NCBI GenBank assembly: GCA_025765595.1
Contig: JAIVFH010000017.1
Span: 310,001-374,000 of the forward strand
Reading direction: 5' to 3'
DNA from: Obelidium mucronatum
Lineage: Eukaryota; Chytridiomycota; Chytridiomycetes; Chytridiales; Chytriomycetaceae
Length of the DNA stretch: 64,000 nucleotides
A program made the translations under genes and the position numbers. Below are positions 1 through 14,571 of this stretch, piece by piece. Under the pieces are notes generated by a model that searched no databases, was not told the DNA's origin, and saw only the letters and a program-made list of their open reading frames with translations. Positions within the stretch are counted from its first letter, which is position 1; each line of letters begins with the position of its first letter.

Positions 1-8
1 TTCCACAC

Positions 9-224
9 TCAACTCTTTTTCATGTGTGGAGGCGGCACATATTCTTCATGGATCTTGTGATATTGCATCTCCTTTTTGATCGTCTCTTTGTTCACGGCAT
101 CTTGAAACGCGTTGAACCCAGCGCCGCGACCTTTGTCTTCTTTTCCTTTCGCATCTTTTCCTCCCATCGTTGTACGTTCTTGAGGTGCGTTGTTAGGCAG
201 GGTGAGCAAATCTTTGATTTTCAA
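9..224 (-). CDS. Possible CFAP144 (FAM183)-like axonemal protein, first exon or short ORF
   Basis: A 71-codon ORF rich in Lys and Glu. Its second half carries an ETIKKEMQYHKIHEEY segment followed by a Pro-Pro-Pro-His stretch. This resembles the N-terminal helix of CFAP144/FAM183, a microtubule inner protein of motile cilia that has a similar ETI-R/K-KE-x3-HK pattern. The ORF ends at a TGA at 9-11, whereas family members run to about 130 residues, so the rest probably lies in further exons left of the window. Translation may begin at 224 or at an internal Met at 167. It lies head-to-head with the desaturase, 184 bp apart. The name rests on a short motif only; the coding status is more likely than the name. 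Confidence 0.35.
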   Translation of the reverse strand: MKIKDLLTLPNNAPQERTTMGGKDAKGKEDKGRGAGFNAFQDAVNKETIKKEMQYHKIHEEYVPPPHMKKS

Positions 225-408
225 AAATCGGGCAATCCACGCCCCCTATAGAACGCCATACCCCCACACATACCGGTGCCTCGGCCTTAAATAATAAAAA
301 ATCTGTTCTACATGGCATGAACCGATCTGCTGTTGTCTCTTATCGCATTTCTCTTCAATTTTTCCGGCAACCCCAAACTTGTTTTTCTCAACATTGGAAA
401 ATCTCGCA

Positions 409-2175
409 ATGACTGGAAGTGAGTACAGAACCTGTCAAAGCTCTGCGCCCTGTTGATTCTATGGTTATATCTCTAAATGGATGATTTTTTGTACCCGTCC
501 GCTTTTCCTTGGTTAGCCGTCAAGACTTTTACCTTGGGCTGAGGTCGAGCAGTCTGCACTCAAGAAGACCACCATCAAGGATGTCGAAGCAGGTGGTCAG
601 GCTCTCATGGTTATTCACAACAAGGTGTATGATATTGGAGCGGGTACTGGGTTCTTCAAGTTCCACCCTGGTGGTGCCGTTGCCATCTCCCAGGTTTGTA
701 TCATTGTTGATTCAATATTTCATGCGATCTAACGTATGGAGCAACAAAAACAGATTGGTAAAGATGCTTCTGGTGCCTTTGAGGTTTTCCACACTGAGAA
801 CGCTGAGGCGATTATGTCCGAGTTCTATGTTGGTGATTTGGCGCCAAAGGAGGTCCCAAAGCCAAACGGTATGAATCGAAACCGAATCGGAACCCGACCA
901 GTCAATCTAATAAATCCGAACAGAATTCAAGAAGGACATTAACATTCTCCGAGAGAAACTTGTCAAGATGGGTGCCTTCGAATCAAACAAGTTGTATTAC
1001 TTGTACAAGATCATCTCAACCTTCTCCATCGGTGCTGCCTCTGCTGCTGTTCTTATTAATTACGGACAAACTTCAACTCTTGCTGTTGTTGGAGCGGGAA
1101 TGCTGATGGCTTTGTTCTGGCAGCAGAGTGGATGGTTGGCCCACGACTTTTTGCACCACCAAGTATTCAAGAACAGAACTTACAATGATGCTGTTGGATA
1201 CATGGTTGGAAACGTCTGGCAAGGATTCTCTGTTAGCTGGTGGAAGGACAAGGTGACAACTTAGTTTTCATGTGATTCCAAGAATTCATGTGTCTGATTT
1301 TATTTTCGTTTCTTGTAGCACTGTACTCACCACTCTGTTCCAAACGTTCACGGAGAGGACCCAGACATCAACACCATGCCATTTTTGGCTTGGTCTGAAC
1401 ACGCCCTTGAGCTATTCCACGACGTGAAAGATGCTGATGTCGCCAGATTCTTCGTCGCCTACCAACCAGTCTTGTTCTTCCCTATTCTTGGAATTGCTCG
1501 TTTGGTTGGTTGTTTTGGGAAAAATCTAAAATCTTAACTTAAACTTTCATTATTATTTCTGATCAGGCTTGGTGCACATCCTCAATTCGTTTCAACTTGG
1601 GAGACAAAGTTATCAACAAGACGCAAGCCCTCGTTGAAAAAGTCACTATGGCTTTGCACTATGCTTGGTTGCTGACACTCACGTTCAAATTCTGTACCCC
1701 TCTTCGTGGACTTTTGTTTTTGACTATTGCTGAATGTGGTTGTGGGCTTTTGCTTGCTTTTGTTTTCACTGTTAACCACGTAAGTTGTCCTGCGTCAAAC
1801 TTTTTTTTTCCCCAAGTCATTATTCTGACACTACCCCTTCATTGTTCCTTTTTCTAGAACGGTATGCCAGTGTACTCCACCCAAGAAGCCAAAAAGTTTG
1901 ACTTTTACGAACTCCAAATTTTGACTGGTCGTGACGTTATCTCGAACCCCTTCTCTGACTGGTTCACTGGCGGTTTGAACTACCAAGTCGAACACCACAT
2001 GTTCCCAACTCTTCCAAGACACAACTTTTACATGTCCCAACCGCTCGTTGAGGAGTTGTGTAAGAAGCATGGTGTCGCTTTCCACAAGACCACCTTGTTG
2101 GGTGGAACTGGTGAGATCCTGAATAGACTGAGTCAGTTGAGTAAAGCCGCTGGAAAGATCAGACGTATGGAGTGA
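409..2175 (+). CDS. Cytochrome b5-fusion front-end fatty acid desaturase (delta-5/6/8 type)
   Basis: The protein would insert a double bond between an existing one and the carboxyl end of a long-chain fatty acid at the ER. Seven exons read well: 409-418, 517-693, 754-868, 924-1252, 1319-1504, 1567-1779 and 1858-2175. The N-terminal cytochrome b5 domain shows VYDI and the heme motif HPGG (around 661-675). Three histidine boxes follow: HDFLHH (about 1143), HCTHH across the exon 4/5 junction (about 1319), and QVEHH (about 1985), where Gln replaces the first His as in front-end desaturases. Exon 2 has one extra base in the TT at 534-535: the conserved start reads TVKTFT then WAEVE only after removing it. 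Without that correction a TGA follows at once. Regioselectivity cannot be judged from sequence. Confidence 0.92.
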
Positions 2176-2266
2176 TAAAAAAAAACATCCATGAGAGACT
2201 TTTTTGGTTTCAATAAACATCTGTTCGGACATTTTTTTAAAATTATTGGTAACAATTGAATATGAT

Positions 2267-4767
2267 ATGCAGTCGTTTCTAGAATCTATCGAATGGATTC
2301 AAACGGCCCTAACTAACTCAGCCAAGAACGTTGGTGCTCCGAATCAGTTGATTCCGTGGTCATGGACGGCATCGCAGCTCTGTACTCTGGCCTCTCAGTT
2401 CCCAACGGGTCTCACTCAAACTATCATCCTTTCCGAGATTGAATCGCAATGGTTGCATGTATTCAAGAACAATGTTTCCAGTTGGGTTTCTATTTCCGTT
2501 GTTGTTTACTCTTCACTTTGTTGTTAAAACCAACATCCCCGAACTCTAGAATATCAGGGAGTCCCAAACACAACCTCGCACTCATCGGATTCGCTTGTAT
2601 CTCAATCTTCAATCTTTCATCTGAAAATCGAAAGAGTTAAAAGTCTGCAGACTGCTTGCCAAAATGCAACCGTTCTTGTACTTGGGAATCTGAGTGAGCA
2701 AGGAGTCGGTGGAACTGCTGATCCCATCATGGAAACGGACGGGAAAAAGATTCATAAATTCACAATCGACTTGATTCTGCACAGCAAATTTAAGTTTCTG
2801 TTTGACACTGATCGTTTCGGACAAGACTGGATACAGAACGGTATACTCCCTTCTCTCTCTAATTTAAAAGAGAAACGGTCATAATGACATTTCAACTTTT
2901 GGGGAGCTAGCCCTCTCTACCGTGAGATTTACATCCGCGCTTATCACCAAAAGAACTCCATCCATCCACCCACGCTTCTTACCAACCGAGCACCTGATAT
3001 TCGTACTCTCTGAATCAAAGTCATCATTCACCCAGCAACTCTTTTCGAACCGCTTAAAAGATGCAACGTTCCAAACATGTGCTTCAACCATCTATTCCTT
3101 CCTTTTAACAATCACATCCATCAGCCCACCAATAACAACAACAACTCAAACGACATTAAATCAAACCTGCAAAACCACAACGCGTCGCATTCAGCTTTTG
3201 GAAGTCTCTACTGGGAAAGTCGTGGATTTGGTGTTACGGGACGCTGATACAAAGTTGGCAGATTTAGTTGAGGTCAATGACATTTTGGGGATCCACAATC
3301 CATATGTCCACGAAGGGTGTTTTCCAGATGGATGAGGCTGCGGCGGCTAGAGGAGGAGGTGGTGGATGGTGGTCCTGGTGGATCGAATACTTTGAGGGAG
3401 TTGGAGTATGGTCTTTGGACTGTTTTGTTTTGCATTCCTGCGGTTTAGTTTCTTATTTTTCCTGCTGGTTTCAACATACTTCTCAAACGCTAAATTATTT
3501 CGTATTTGCAGACGAGTGCAAACAGTCCCGGCGAAGCGTTTAAAGATGTGGTGCCAGTGGATGAGAATGTGAGTTTTTTCTCTTCTTAAGTTTCGTTTCA
3601 AGGCTTTTTTTGGGATTCGCGTTCAATGTAACCAACGGAAAAAAAAGGGGTATCATGATTTTAAAATGTACCCCAGTCGATTCAAAGTGAAAGACATTCA
3701 ACCAAACCAAAAGAACATTTCCTTGCTGGGAACTATTGTCCATCTGACCTCTAATGTAAGAAAAAAAAATCTTCCTTCTTTAGGGATGATTTGTCGATTG
3801 TCCAAAGTTTGACCTGTCCTTTTTTTCAAATAGATGCCCATTCAGAAAGGAGGCAAGAAATCGGATCGTTTCGGGATTCGTTTGATGGATGGAGATGATG
3901 GAACTCACACGGATATTACTCTGTGGGATGAAGTGGGCCTCGCGAATCGACAGCTTCAAATCGGGCAGATTGTTTTCATTCAGAATTTGAGTACGAATTT
4001 GATTGTTGGTGGTGGTGGTGGTGGTGGTGGTGGTGGTGGTGGTGGTGGTGGTGGTGGAAAGACCAACAAGTGTTACGTTGTGGGGAATGCTGAACTTGGA
4101 ACGAAACTCTTTTGCTGTAAGTAACGGTTGCATACCCCCACAAAAAAATACGAGTTAGCGCCCTAAAACTCGAGCAATACATAGTATCCACATCAGTTGG
4201 GTTTCTGACATCACCGATATTGCGAAATTTTACTTCTCTTGAAAAGGCTGTACTTTTAGTGGCTGGTTTCTATTGCCGAGCGAAAATTGTTTCTTGGAGA
4301 GTCTTGGAATCTGGTCATTTGACAGAATACATCCGTTGAGTGACCTCGTTGATTTTTGCCTCCCCCTCAATACCCTGTATTCACATAAAAAAAAACCAAA
4401 AGATCCGATATGTGGAAAGCCTTTGGAAACAAAAAACGAGGTGCTCTATTGTCGGTTCTGCAGTATCTTCCCACACTCTCGGGGAACTCATGCGTTCCAG
4501 TTTATTGTTCAAATCCAAGACGCTGGCAGCAGGAGTCGAATTGGACAAGCACAACCAATCGATGTTGCTGTACAAGGACGTGTTGCGGATGAGGTTCTTG
4601 GTGTATCGGCCCCAGAATTCAACGCGATGGATAATCAGGGTCGCCTCCAAGTGCTCGAAACCCTTTGTGGAAGAGAATTTGATTTCTCTGTGTCTGTTTA
4701 TAGAGACAAAAGGGGGGATAATGCATTGAGGAGGCGGGTTGACGCTGTGTGTCAAATAAACGGGTAG
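2267..4767 (+). CDS. MEIOB: MEIOB-like meiosis-specific OB-fold single-stranded DNA-binding protein
   Basis: MEIOB is an RPA1-related protein that binds single-stranded DNA with SPATA22 and stabilises meiotic recombination intermediates. The predicted protein has a novel N-terminal part (ATG at 2267; exons near 2267-2470, 2540-2840 and 2911-3330). An OB-fold follows, with the segment FKVKDIQPNQKNISLLGTIV (about 3670-3750) leading into a block containing DITLWDEVGLANRQ (about 3837-4120). The C-terminal part has a CxxC pair (LYCRFC, about 4452) and a block with GRVADEVLGVSAPEFNAM (about 4570-4640). This last block fits the C-terminal OB domain of animal MEIOB closely in both order and spacing. 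A run of about 17 glycines encoded by GGT repeats interrupts the first OB domain. Some middle splice sites (3330-3680) are unresolved. Confidence 0.75.
4005..4057 (+). repeat. In-frame (GGT)n microsatellite
   Basis: About seventeen consecutive GGT units encode polyglycine inside the OB-fold exon of the MEIOB-like gene. The same unit recurs in the second GPCR (55111-55150) and in the Clr2-like gene (59365-59391). Confidence 0.95.
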
Positions 4768-5041
4768 GATATATTGGATTTATTGTCAAGTCATAGCAAC
4801 CACGTGCGAACAAATACACCGCTGGCCTCGATTTTCGAGGGCGTTTCTGAGAATGATACACCGGGCCCAATTATTTAGTCTTTCGGTTCCGCTGTACAGA
4901 AGATTGCCGTACCAGCCCACCCGCATTTTCCCCGGCACGTATCGGTGTCGGTTGTGCTTTGCCGTCCAGTTGTCTTCGATATTATAAAAATGTTATTTTT
5001 TATTGCAAAAGAGGTATATTGAGAAGGAAAAAAAAAAGGTT
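4768..5041. other. Intergenic spacer between convergent genes
   Basis: The spacer lies between the stops of the MEIOB-like gene (+) and the lyase gene (-). It is AT-rich towards the lyase end and holds no convincing ORF, RNA gene or repeat. Confidence 0.6.
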
Positions 5042-6040
5042 TCAAGAAACAGTAATGGAGTTAAACGTGGCTTGACAATAAGCATCATCCGGCTGCACCC
5101 CTTTAAGAATCGTGCAATACGAACCAGTTTTGAAAACGTAATCTCCATATGGAATGGTAGGAATAGTATGGAAGTAGGGGTTGCTGGTAGACCCCATAAC
5201 AGCGTTCGTCTTCAACGGTTTCCCCAAGTTCAAGTACCTTGACGTGACCATGTTTTGGGAGACGCTAATTTGCAAAGAGAATCGAGTTCCAAGAGTGTAA
5301 TTGTCATCGTAGGTGTAGCAGCCGGATTTTGTGCAGACAGCGATACTTGTAGCGCCGTTGGATTGTCTTACAACGCGGTAAGTGAATTGGGCGCCGCTGG
5401 CAACAGAAAACAGCTGCGCGAAAATAGAAATGATTCCCGGGGGGAGATAGTCTTTCTGTTGTTGTTGGGATAAGTAAGTTATAAGTATAAAAACCATTCG
5501 TTTTTACAAGCCGTAACACTTAACAGAAAGCGTAATATTAAGTTCATGTGGTCCCACATCGGACGAGTTCCACGACTTTGCAATACCAGTAACTTGTCGA
5601 AGCTCTGTTCTTGGATGAGTGCTGCCACCAGTCGTAACACCCGTATTCGTGGTATTAAAAACGACTCCAGTTTTATCAGCGTTCACGAAAAAATTGGAGC
5701 TGCTGAAAGTCTGCAAGCCAGGATTTGAGCTTGATCCGAAAGTGGTTCCGTTGGGTGTACTCGCAACAGGTAACTGGAGGTACCAGTCGTCCTTCAAGTT
5801 CAAGAACTGGGCTGGGTATTTTGGGTTTGGACTGTAGATTGTTGTGGTTGTAGTTGTACTAGTCGTTTTGGAGGTCGTTGTGGTTTTTGTGGTTGTTGTT
5901 TTTGACGTTGTTGTGGTCCGGGTTGTAGTTGTTTTTGTGGTGGTTGTTTTGGTCGGAGATGCGAGGGGCAACGCGACACAGAGTTGAGCTGAGAGCAACG
6001 ACGCAAGAGCGATAAGAACAATCTTTGGGGATATCATCAC
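5042..6040 (-). CDS. Secreted PL7-like polysaccharide lyase (alginate lyase 2 superfamily) with Thr/Lys-rich linker
   Basis: The protein starts with a hydrophobic signal peptide (MMISPKIVLIALASLLSAQ), then a mucin-like stretch of about 45 residues made of TTTTK/TTTTS repeats, then a beta-jelly-roll lyase domain. One intron fits well: donor GTTAAG near 5525, phase 0, and an acceptor after CAACAACAACAG near 5470. The HPRTELR motif matches the PL7 RTELRE strand. Near the C-terminus YVFKTGSYCTI matches the YFKAGxY motif that carries the catalytic Tyr. The central QIH motif of PL7 reads QLF here, so the expected His is absent. Activity on alginate, glucuronan or another uronan is therefore uncertain; the related PL20 fold is an alternative. 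The Ser/Thr linker is typical of secreted chytrid carbohydrate enzymes. Confidence 0.7.
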
Positions 6041-6437
6041 TAGTTTTTTGGCTGTGTTAGTGATGGATCAGCCTGTTTTTATAACGGGAATCCAACAAAC
6101 AATGGGGACAGGAATATAAAGGGGAAATAATTAAAAAACGTTCCCAGAAAACAATTGGGACAATATGCACAATACGAATTATTTAGACAATGAACTTGAC
6201 TAGTGGATTGTGAGTCTTTTTTTTAACAATGTGCCACTAATGTATGTAATCAATTGCTTAATATTTTTACACCCGGTCTTTTCCTGTGTGTCAATAAAAG
6301 ATAGGAAATTAAAGAAAAAGAGGCGGTTTTTGAGACCGGAGAAAAAACAGAAAAAAGCAAGTCCCGTCCTAATCCAAAAATTTTCTTATAGGTTTCAAGC
6401 AAAACATTGTTTATTTGTAACACAACAAAGAGAGATT
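6041..6437. other. Intergenic region upstream of the lyase gene
   Basis: About 400 bp of AT-rich sequence that must contain the lyase promoter (- strand) and the 3' end of the hemerythrin gene. On the minus strand AATAAA at 6410-6415 is a good polyadenylation signal about 23 nt past the hemerythrin stop. Nothing else is recognisable. Confidence 0.6.
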
Positions 6438-7169
6438 TCAGACCGTCTTTTCCTTCTTGGACTTTGCGTAAGAAAACTGCCAGTAATCGCGGTGGACAAG
6501 AGAGAACAAGGGAATCATGACGTGAACAACGAACCATGGCATCATTTTTCCAAAGACTTCCTTCTTTTCGGCAGGAGTGCAATTGCTGAGCATGAATGGA
6601 AGAGCCATTGTTGGATCGCTGTCTTTCTGAGCTTCTTTGGCGAGCCTTGCGTGAACAGCATGGAGCTCATCCACAGGGAAGTTAGCGGCCAAAAAGACTT
6701 CCGGGGTGTGCGTGGTTTCCTCCAATTCCAGGTGTGGGTTGAGGAAATCAGCCACACTCTGGAGATTCTGCTTGAGTGTCTCAAAGTCAAAGCCAGACGG
6801 AGTGAGTGCCTTGAACTGTTTCTTGTTTTTCACAATCGATGCAATCTCCCCAATGTGTTTCAACAAAGGCTCCAGTTCCTTGTGTTCGGCGGTAAAGTTG
6901 TCGCAAGGGATTCCATGCTTGGCCAATGCAGGGAAGTACACCGCGTCTTCGTTGTGGTGGTGATGGTGCAAGAAGTCGTGGTATGCAGCCAGGTAGCCGA
7001 CAAAGGCCTTGAGCTTGCGAGCAGAGTTGATGTCCTTGCTGTTGCAGTGGGCGATCAGGGATGCATTTGCTCTGCGCAAAATATTGTGAATGACTACAAT
7101 AGTTGCGCTGTTGTGCTTGTAGTCTTCCATTGCAGCGTTTGCCGGTTCAGTGATCCGATTTGTTTCCAA
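6438..7169 (-). CDS. Hemerythrin-like (HHE cation-binding) domain protein
   Basis: An intronless ORF of 243 codons. The protein is a four-helix bundle predicted to bind a di-iron centre that carries O2 or senses iron or oxidants. Candidate ligands are visible in order: VIHNIL (residue about 27), HDFLHHHHHNEDAVYFP (about 65-80, the typical His-x3-Glu region, expanded to five His), FTAEHKELEP (about 93) and HLELEE (about 145). There is no signal peptide or membrane segment, so it is likely cytosolic. A polyadenylation signal lies just downstream. Fungal HHE proteins vary in function, and no closer role can be read here. Confidence 0.85.
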   Translation of the reverse strand: METNRITEPANAAMEDYKHNSATIVVIHNILRRANASLIAHCNSKDINSARKLKAFVGYLAAYHDFLHHHHHNEDAVYFPALAKHGIPCDNFTAEHKELEPLLKHIGEIASIVKNKKQFKALTPSGFDFETLKQNLQSVADFLNPHLELEETTHTPEVFLAANFPVDELHAVHARLAKEAQKDSDPTMALPFMLSNCTPAEKKEVFGKMMPWFVVHVMIPLFSLVHRDYWQFSYAKSKKEKTV

Positions 7170-7246
7170 AAAAAATTGGAAGCAGATCGAATGAGTTGAA
7201 CACCTGCTATAGAGACTACTCGTTGCAATAAATAACCTGTACGTCT

Positions 7247-7849
7247 TTATTGGAAAGTTTTCGCGCCAAATAATGAGTCAAACGCCTTTGGATCGGGAAA
7301 CGTCCCATCCCTAGTCAGCAGATAATTCCTGTTTGACAGTGTATGATGCAGCACGACATAGATTTTGTTCCCTGGCCCAGCCGTGATATTGCGAATGGAA
7401 GGCTTCTTGGGAAGGAGGTGTTTCTTGACGTTGTTGTCGATGTTCAGACTCTCGAGACAGCGCAGATCCCGCGCATCGACGGTGATCTTGCTGTTGCGCA
7501 GGGCGTGGGTCTCGATGTCGACCCTGCCGGACCGCAGCGACTGCAGCGTCACTGTCCTGACCAGGCGCGACGAGTACAGGTGGGCGCCGCCGACAAAGGC
7601 GCCGCCCGTCGCCAGACACAGCAGCGCCACGGCGGCGCGCGTCGCCAGCGGCGCGAGCGGCGCGGCGGCGGGCTTGGCGGGCTTGGACGCCGCCAACTCG
7701 GGCGCCGCCAAGTCGGGCGCGGGCGACTCGGCGCGCAGGTCGCGCGCGGCCCAGTCGGCGAGGTTCAGCCACAGCGGCAGCTGCGCGGCGGCGGCGAAGA
7801 ACGCCAGGCGGGGCGTCATCTGCGCGCCGGCGTCGAAGAGAAGCTTCAT
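7247..7849 (-). CDS. TMEM223: TMEM223-like mitochondrial inner-membrane protein
   Basis: I start at ATG 7849, just after the deaminase stop. Two hydrophobic segments are visible: LAFFAAAAQLPLWLNLADW (residues about 13-31) and a stretch ending LATGGAFVGGAHLY. After a long Ala/Pro-rich linker, the C-terminal domain includes KIYVVLHHTLSNRNYLLTRD followed by FPDPKAFDSLFG. The two-TM layout and this terminal FPN/D-x-KLFD pattern fit TMEM223, which works in cytochrome c oxidase biogenesis in animals. The first two thirds lie in a very GC-rich island with strong Ala bias. The TAA stop overlaps a minus-strand AATAAA. The name is a family-level inference. Confidence 0.5.
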   Translation of the reverse strand: MKLLFDAGAQMTPRLAFFAAAAQLPLWLNLADWAARDLRAESPAPDLAAPELAASKPAKPAAAPLAPLATRAAVALLCLATGGAFVGGAHLYSSRLVRTVTLQSLRSGRVDIETHALRNSKITVDARDLRCLESLNIDNNVKKHLLPKKPSIRNITAGPGNKIYVVLHHTLSNRNYLLTRDGTFPDPKAFDSLFGAKTFQ

Positions 7850-7856
7850 TTTCGCT

Positions 7857-8484
7857 TTATTTTGGAGGCCGCTTGCGCCGCTGTCCGCGCGACACGTGGC
7901 CGTCTGCCAGCTGCCGCGCGCGCGAGTACCGCAGCACGACCGCATGCGTGGCTCCGTGTCCACCTGGCACTGCTGCCCCAAACCTGTCTGGCACGGCAAA
8001 CACCGGCGCTGCCGCATACCCCGTTCCGTTTTGGTTTCGGTAAGTGTCGCCGTAAAACGCGTTTAACGCATTGCGCGCTTTCCGGATCCTTCGCGGACCG
8101 CTTCATGGCTGTCTCGAGCTTCGTCGTGAAATACACTCGACGCACGAACCGCCCTGACCCATCCTGAAGCAGCTTGACGCAATCAGAGCACGGCTCGGAA
8201 TTCATCAACGCTGTCCCTGCAGAGTTGACTCGTACAACGACCAAGTCCAGTCTCTCGCGTTGGGCGATTCGGAGCTTGGACTTTGGTTGCTTCAGAAAGT
8301 TCTGGATACAGTGCGCTTCGGCGTGAATCGTAGGCAGGTCAGAATCAACCGGGTGCGTATGATGAGAGAATCCAAGGGCAACAATCACTCCCTTGGATGT
8401 TATCAAAGCCGCGGCATGACGTCCAAGCTTCAATGTGGACTTTGTAGATGCGAGATCAAAGAGGACCGAAAGGATACACTGCAT
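7857..8484 (-). CDS. CMP/dCMP-type zinc deaminase-like protein
   Basis: The zinc-binding deaminase signature is clear: HAEAHCIQNF (His plus catalytic Glu, about 8330) and PCSDC (about 8180). These match the HAE...PCxxC core that deaminates cytidine-type bases in nucleotides or tRNA; the substrate is unknown. The start at 8484 (MQCILS) is favoured because the ORF also runs back over the PEX1 stop at 8595; an in-frame Met at 8517 is the alternative. Near 8065-8090 the frame appears to shift by one base. After it, NAFYGDTYRNQNGTGY and an Arg/Lys-rich tail end at TAA 7857-7859, only 7 bp before the next gene's ATG. Without the shift the ORF reads Arg-rich nonsense to 7846. Confidence 0.65.
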
Positions 8485-8594
8485 CTTGGAGGAAGCGGGG
8501 CAAATATCATAAACCATAAGGCGTTGTATGGTTTCGAGTTTCAAGCTTTTTTTTTTTGGTTGGGTTTGCTTATAAAGTGGCGCAGTCAAACACG

Positions 8595-12875
<4,281 letters not shown>

Positions 12876-12922
12876 AGTAACTTTATTGAGAATGTTGAAA
12901 CATAAGAAACTTCTTTTTACTT

Positions 12923-14449
12923 TCAGTAAATGGTTTGTGAATTCGTCGTAGCTGCGCCTTGGTCCCGAATTTGCTTCAGAATGTTTCCATACAATGAAGA
13001 ACGATTGGTTTCTCCGTTTCCAGAACGGACGGTTGCAATGAACGCAAGTCCACGTCGAATGCTCTTTCGACTCCATACCTATGAGTTCATTGTTATTCAC
13101 CCGGTGTCAAATAAGAACGCGAACAAAAAAAATTACCACTTTGCCAGTTCTACCATCCAAGCAGGCAACCATTCCACTACCTGCAACAAAGACACTATCG
13201 TCTTCGAAAAATATATTTGTATCCAAGCTTTTTTCCATCCAAGAAGGTGTGTAGTTCCAGATTTCTTTCCCGTTCTTCATGTGAATGGCGCGGACTTTAC
13301 CATTCAACGCGATATACAAAACACGCGCAAGCGAATCGAAACCAGGCGCAGAACTCATCAAACTACTTCCGCATCCTTCTACAGCCTCAAAGGAGTACTC
13401 AGGAGGCTGACCATCTTCAGTTTTCGAAGGAACTCCTGAACCAGCTACCAGCGAAACTACACCACCCTTCCCCATGCCCTTCAACTGGTTCTCCCATATC
13501 AAATTTCCAGATCTCAAATCATATGCACGCAGGTTAATGCCAGAGGCTACCAGAACTAGGTCTGAATGCGCCAATGGAATCATGTCTGAAGAATTGAGCC
13601 CCACTCCAGTGAGAGAAATCTCCGCATTTCGTGGGATTGGAAAAGGGTTTCCAGTTTCTTTGGACAACGCATTGATATATCCATTCGCCCCAAAGTAGAT
13701 GGCATCTGTCGGACTTGGCTTGGACGATGACGACACGTAATGGCGATTCAAAGGGACATTTTCGGTTCTGTTTCCCGATCGCATTGTCGCCAAAGTACAG
13801 TTTCCATCATGTGTCAACCTAGAATTCCAGATCTGTTGGCATTTTTTTAACACCAGTTACAGACTCGTAGAAAACATACCTCGCCTCCTGTAAGGGCGTC
13901 CAAAGCATAAACTCTCCCGTTTCCTGCAGCAAACAATGCTCCATCTTCAATCAGCAAGAATGGTTTTGTTAAACCCCATTCCATTTTCGATAAACTCCAG
14001 ATCTCGGCACCTGTCTTGAGAGTTATGGCTTTAATCCCAGAGCTGCTCGCCACATAGGCAATATCTTCTGGATCTAATTTGGAGGCAGGGTGTGTTGGGC
14101 AAGCTCTCATGTTTGGATCACGCGTGGTTGTGTTGTAAAGGTAAGCCTCGTTATCTCTACCTTCCGTAATGGCAGGATAACCTACGCCAAGGCCAATAAG
14201 TTTGTTTTCCCAAAGCTGTTCCCCCGTGTGTGCTGAAAAGCTCCTTAAGTTGGCGCCAGTAGCAACAAGCAACGTTGATTCCAATGGATGGGGAATTATT
14301 TGGACCAAAGCAGTTGGGTTTCCAAAGCCGGTTCCTTGAAGAGATATATTCCACACATATTTTCCTGTATTCGAGTCCAATGCAGTTACACAGCCTTCCG
14401 AGCCGACAAAGAGCAGTTTGTCGACCAAACGGTGATGAGTGCCATTCAT
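12923..14449 (-). CDS. PQQ-like beta-propeller repeat protein, copy A
   Basis: Three exons read well: about 13860-14449, about 13150-13830, and a last exon of about 13078-12923. The protein has repeated blades with the pattern V-x-A-L-D-x-x-T-G-x-x-x-W, for example VTALDSNTGKYVW, IKAITLKTGAEIWS, VYALDALTG and VRAIHMKNGKEIWNY. This is the PQQ-dehydrogenase/BamB-type propeller signature. No signal peptide or dehydrogenase domain is seen, so it is probably a cytosolic binding or scaffold propeller rather than an enzyme. The basic tail has RSGNGETNRSSLYGN. Copy B lies immediately upstream with the same exon plan and tail, so the two are tandem duplicates. The stop is only 48 bp before the PEX1 ATG on the same strand. 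Function is unknown. Confidence 0.75.
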
Positions 14450-14571
14450 TCTGGCTTTTTGATTGATTTTTGGGCTTGGGGCCTATGCCAGATTCTGTCT
14501 ACAAAGAAAAGGCCAAATTGATAAAATCACATAATGCTTTATTCCCCCTTCTGTCGATTTCAATTCCTCTG

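Noticed and set aside
3976..4191. Minus-strand ORFs with poly-Thr or poly-His over the MEIOB-like exon
   Set aside because: They are antisense readings of the GGT repeat; the plus strand encodes the OB-fold.
7343..8167. Long plus-strand ORFs across the GC island
   Set aside because: GC-rich DNA leaves antisense frames open; they are Arg/Gly-rich, without motifs, and the minus strand carries real genes.
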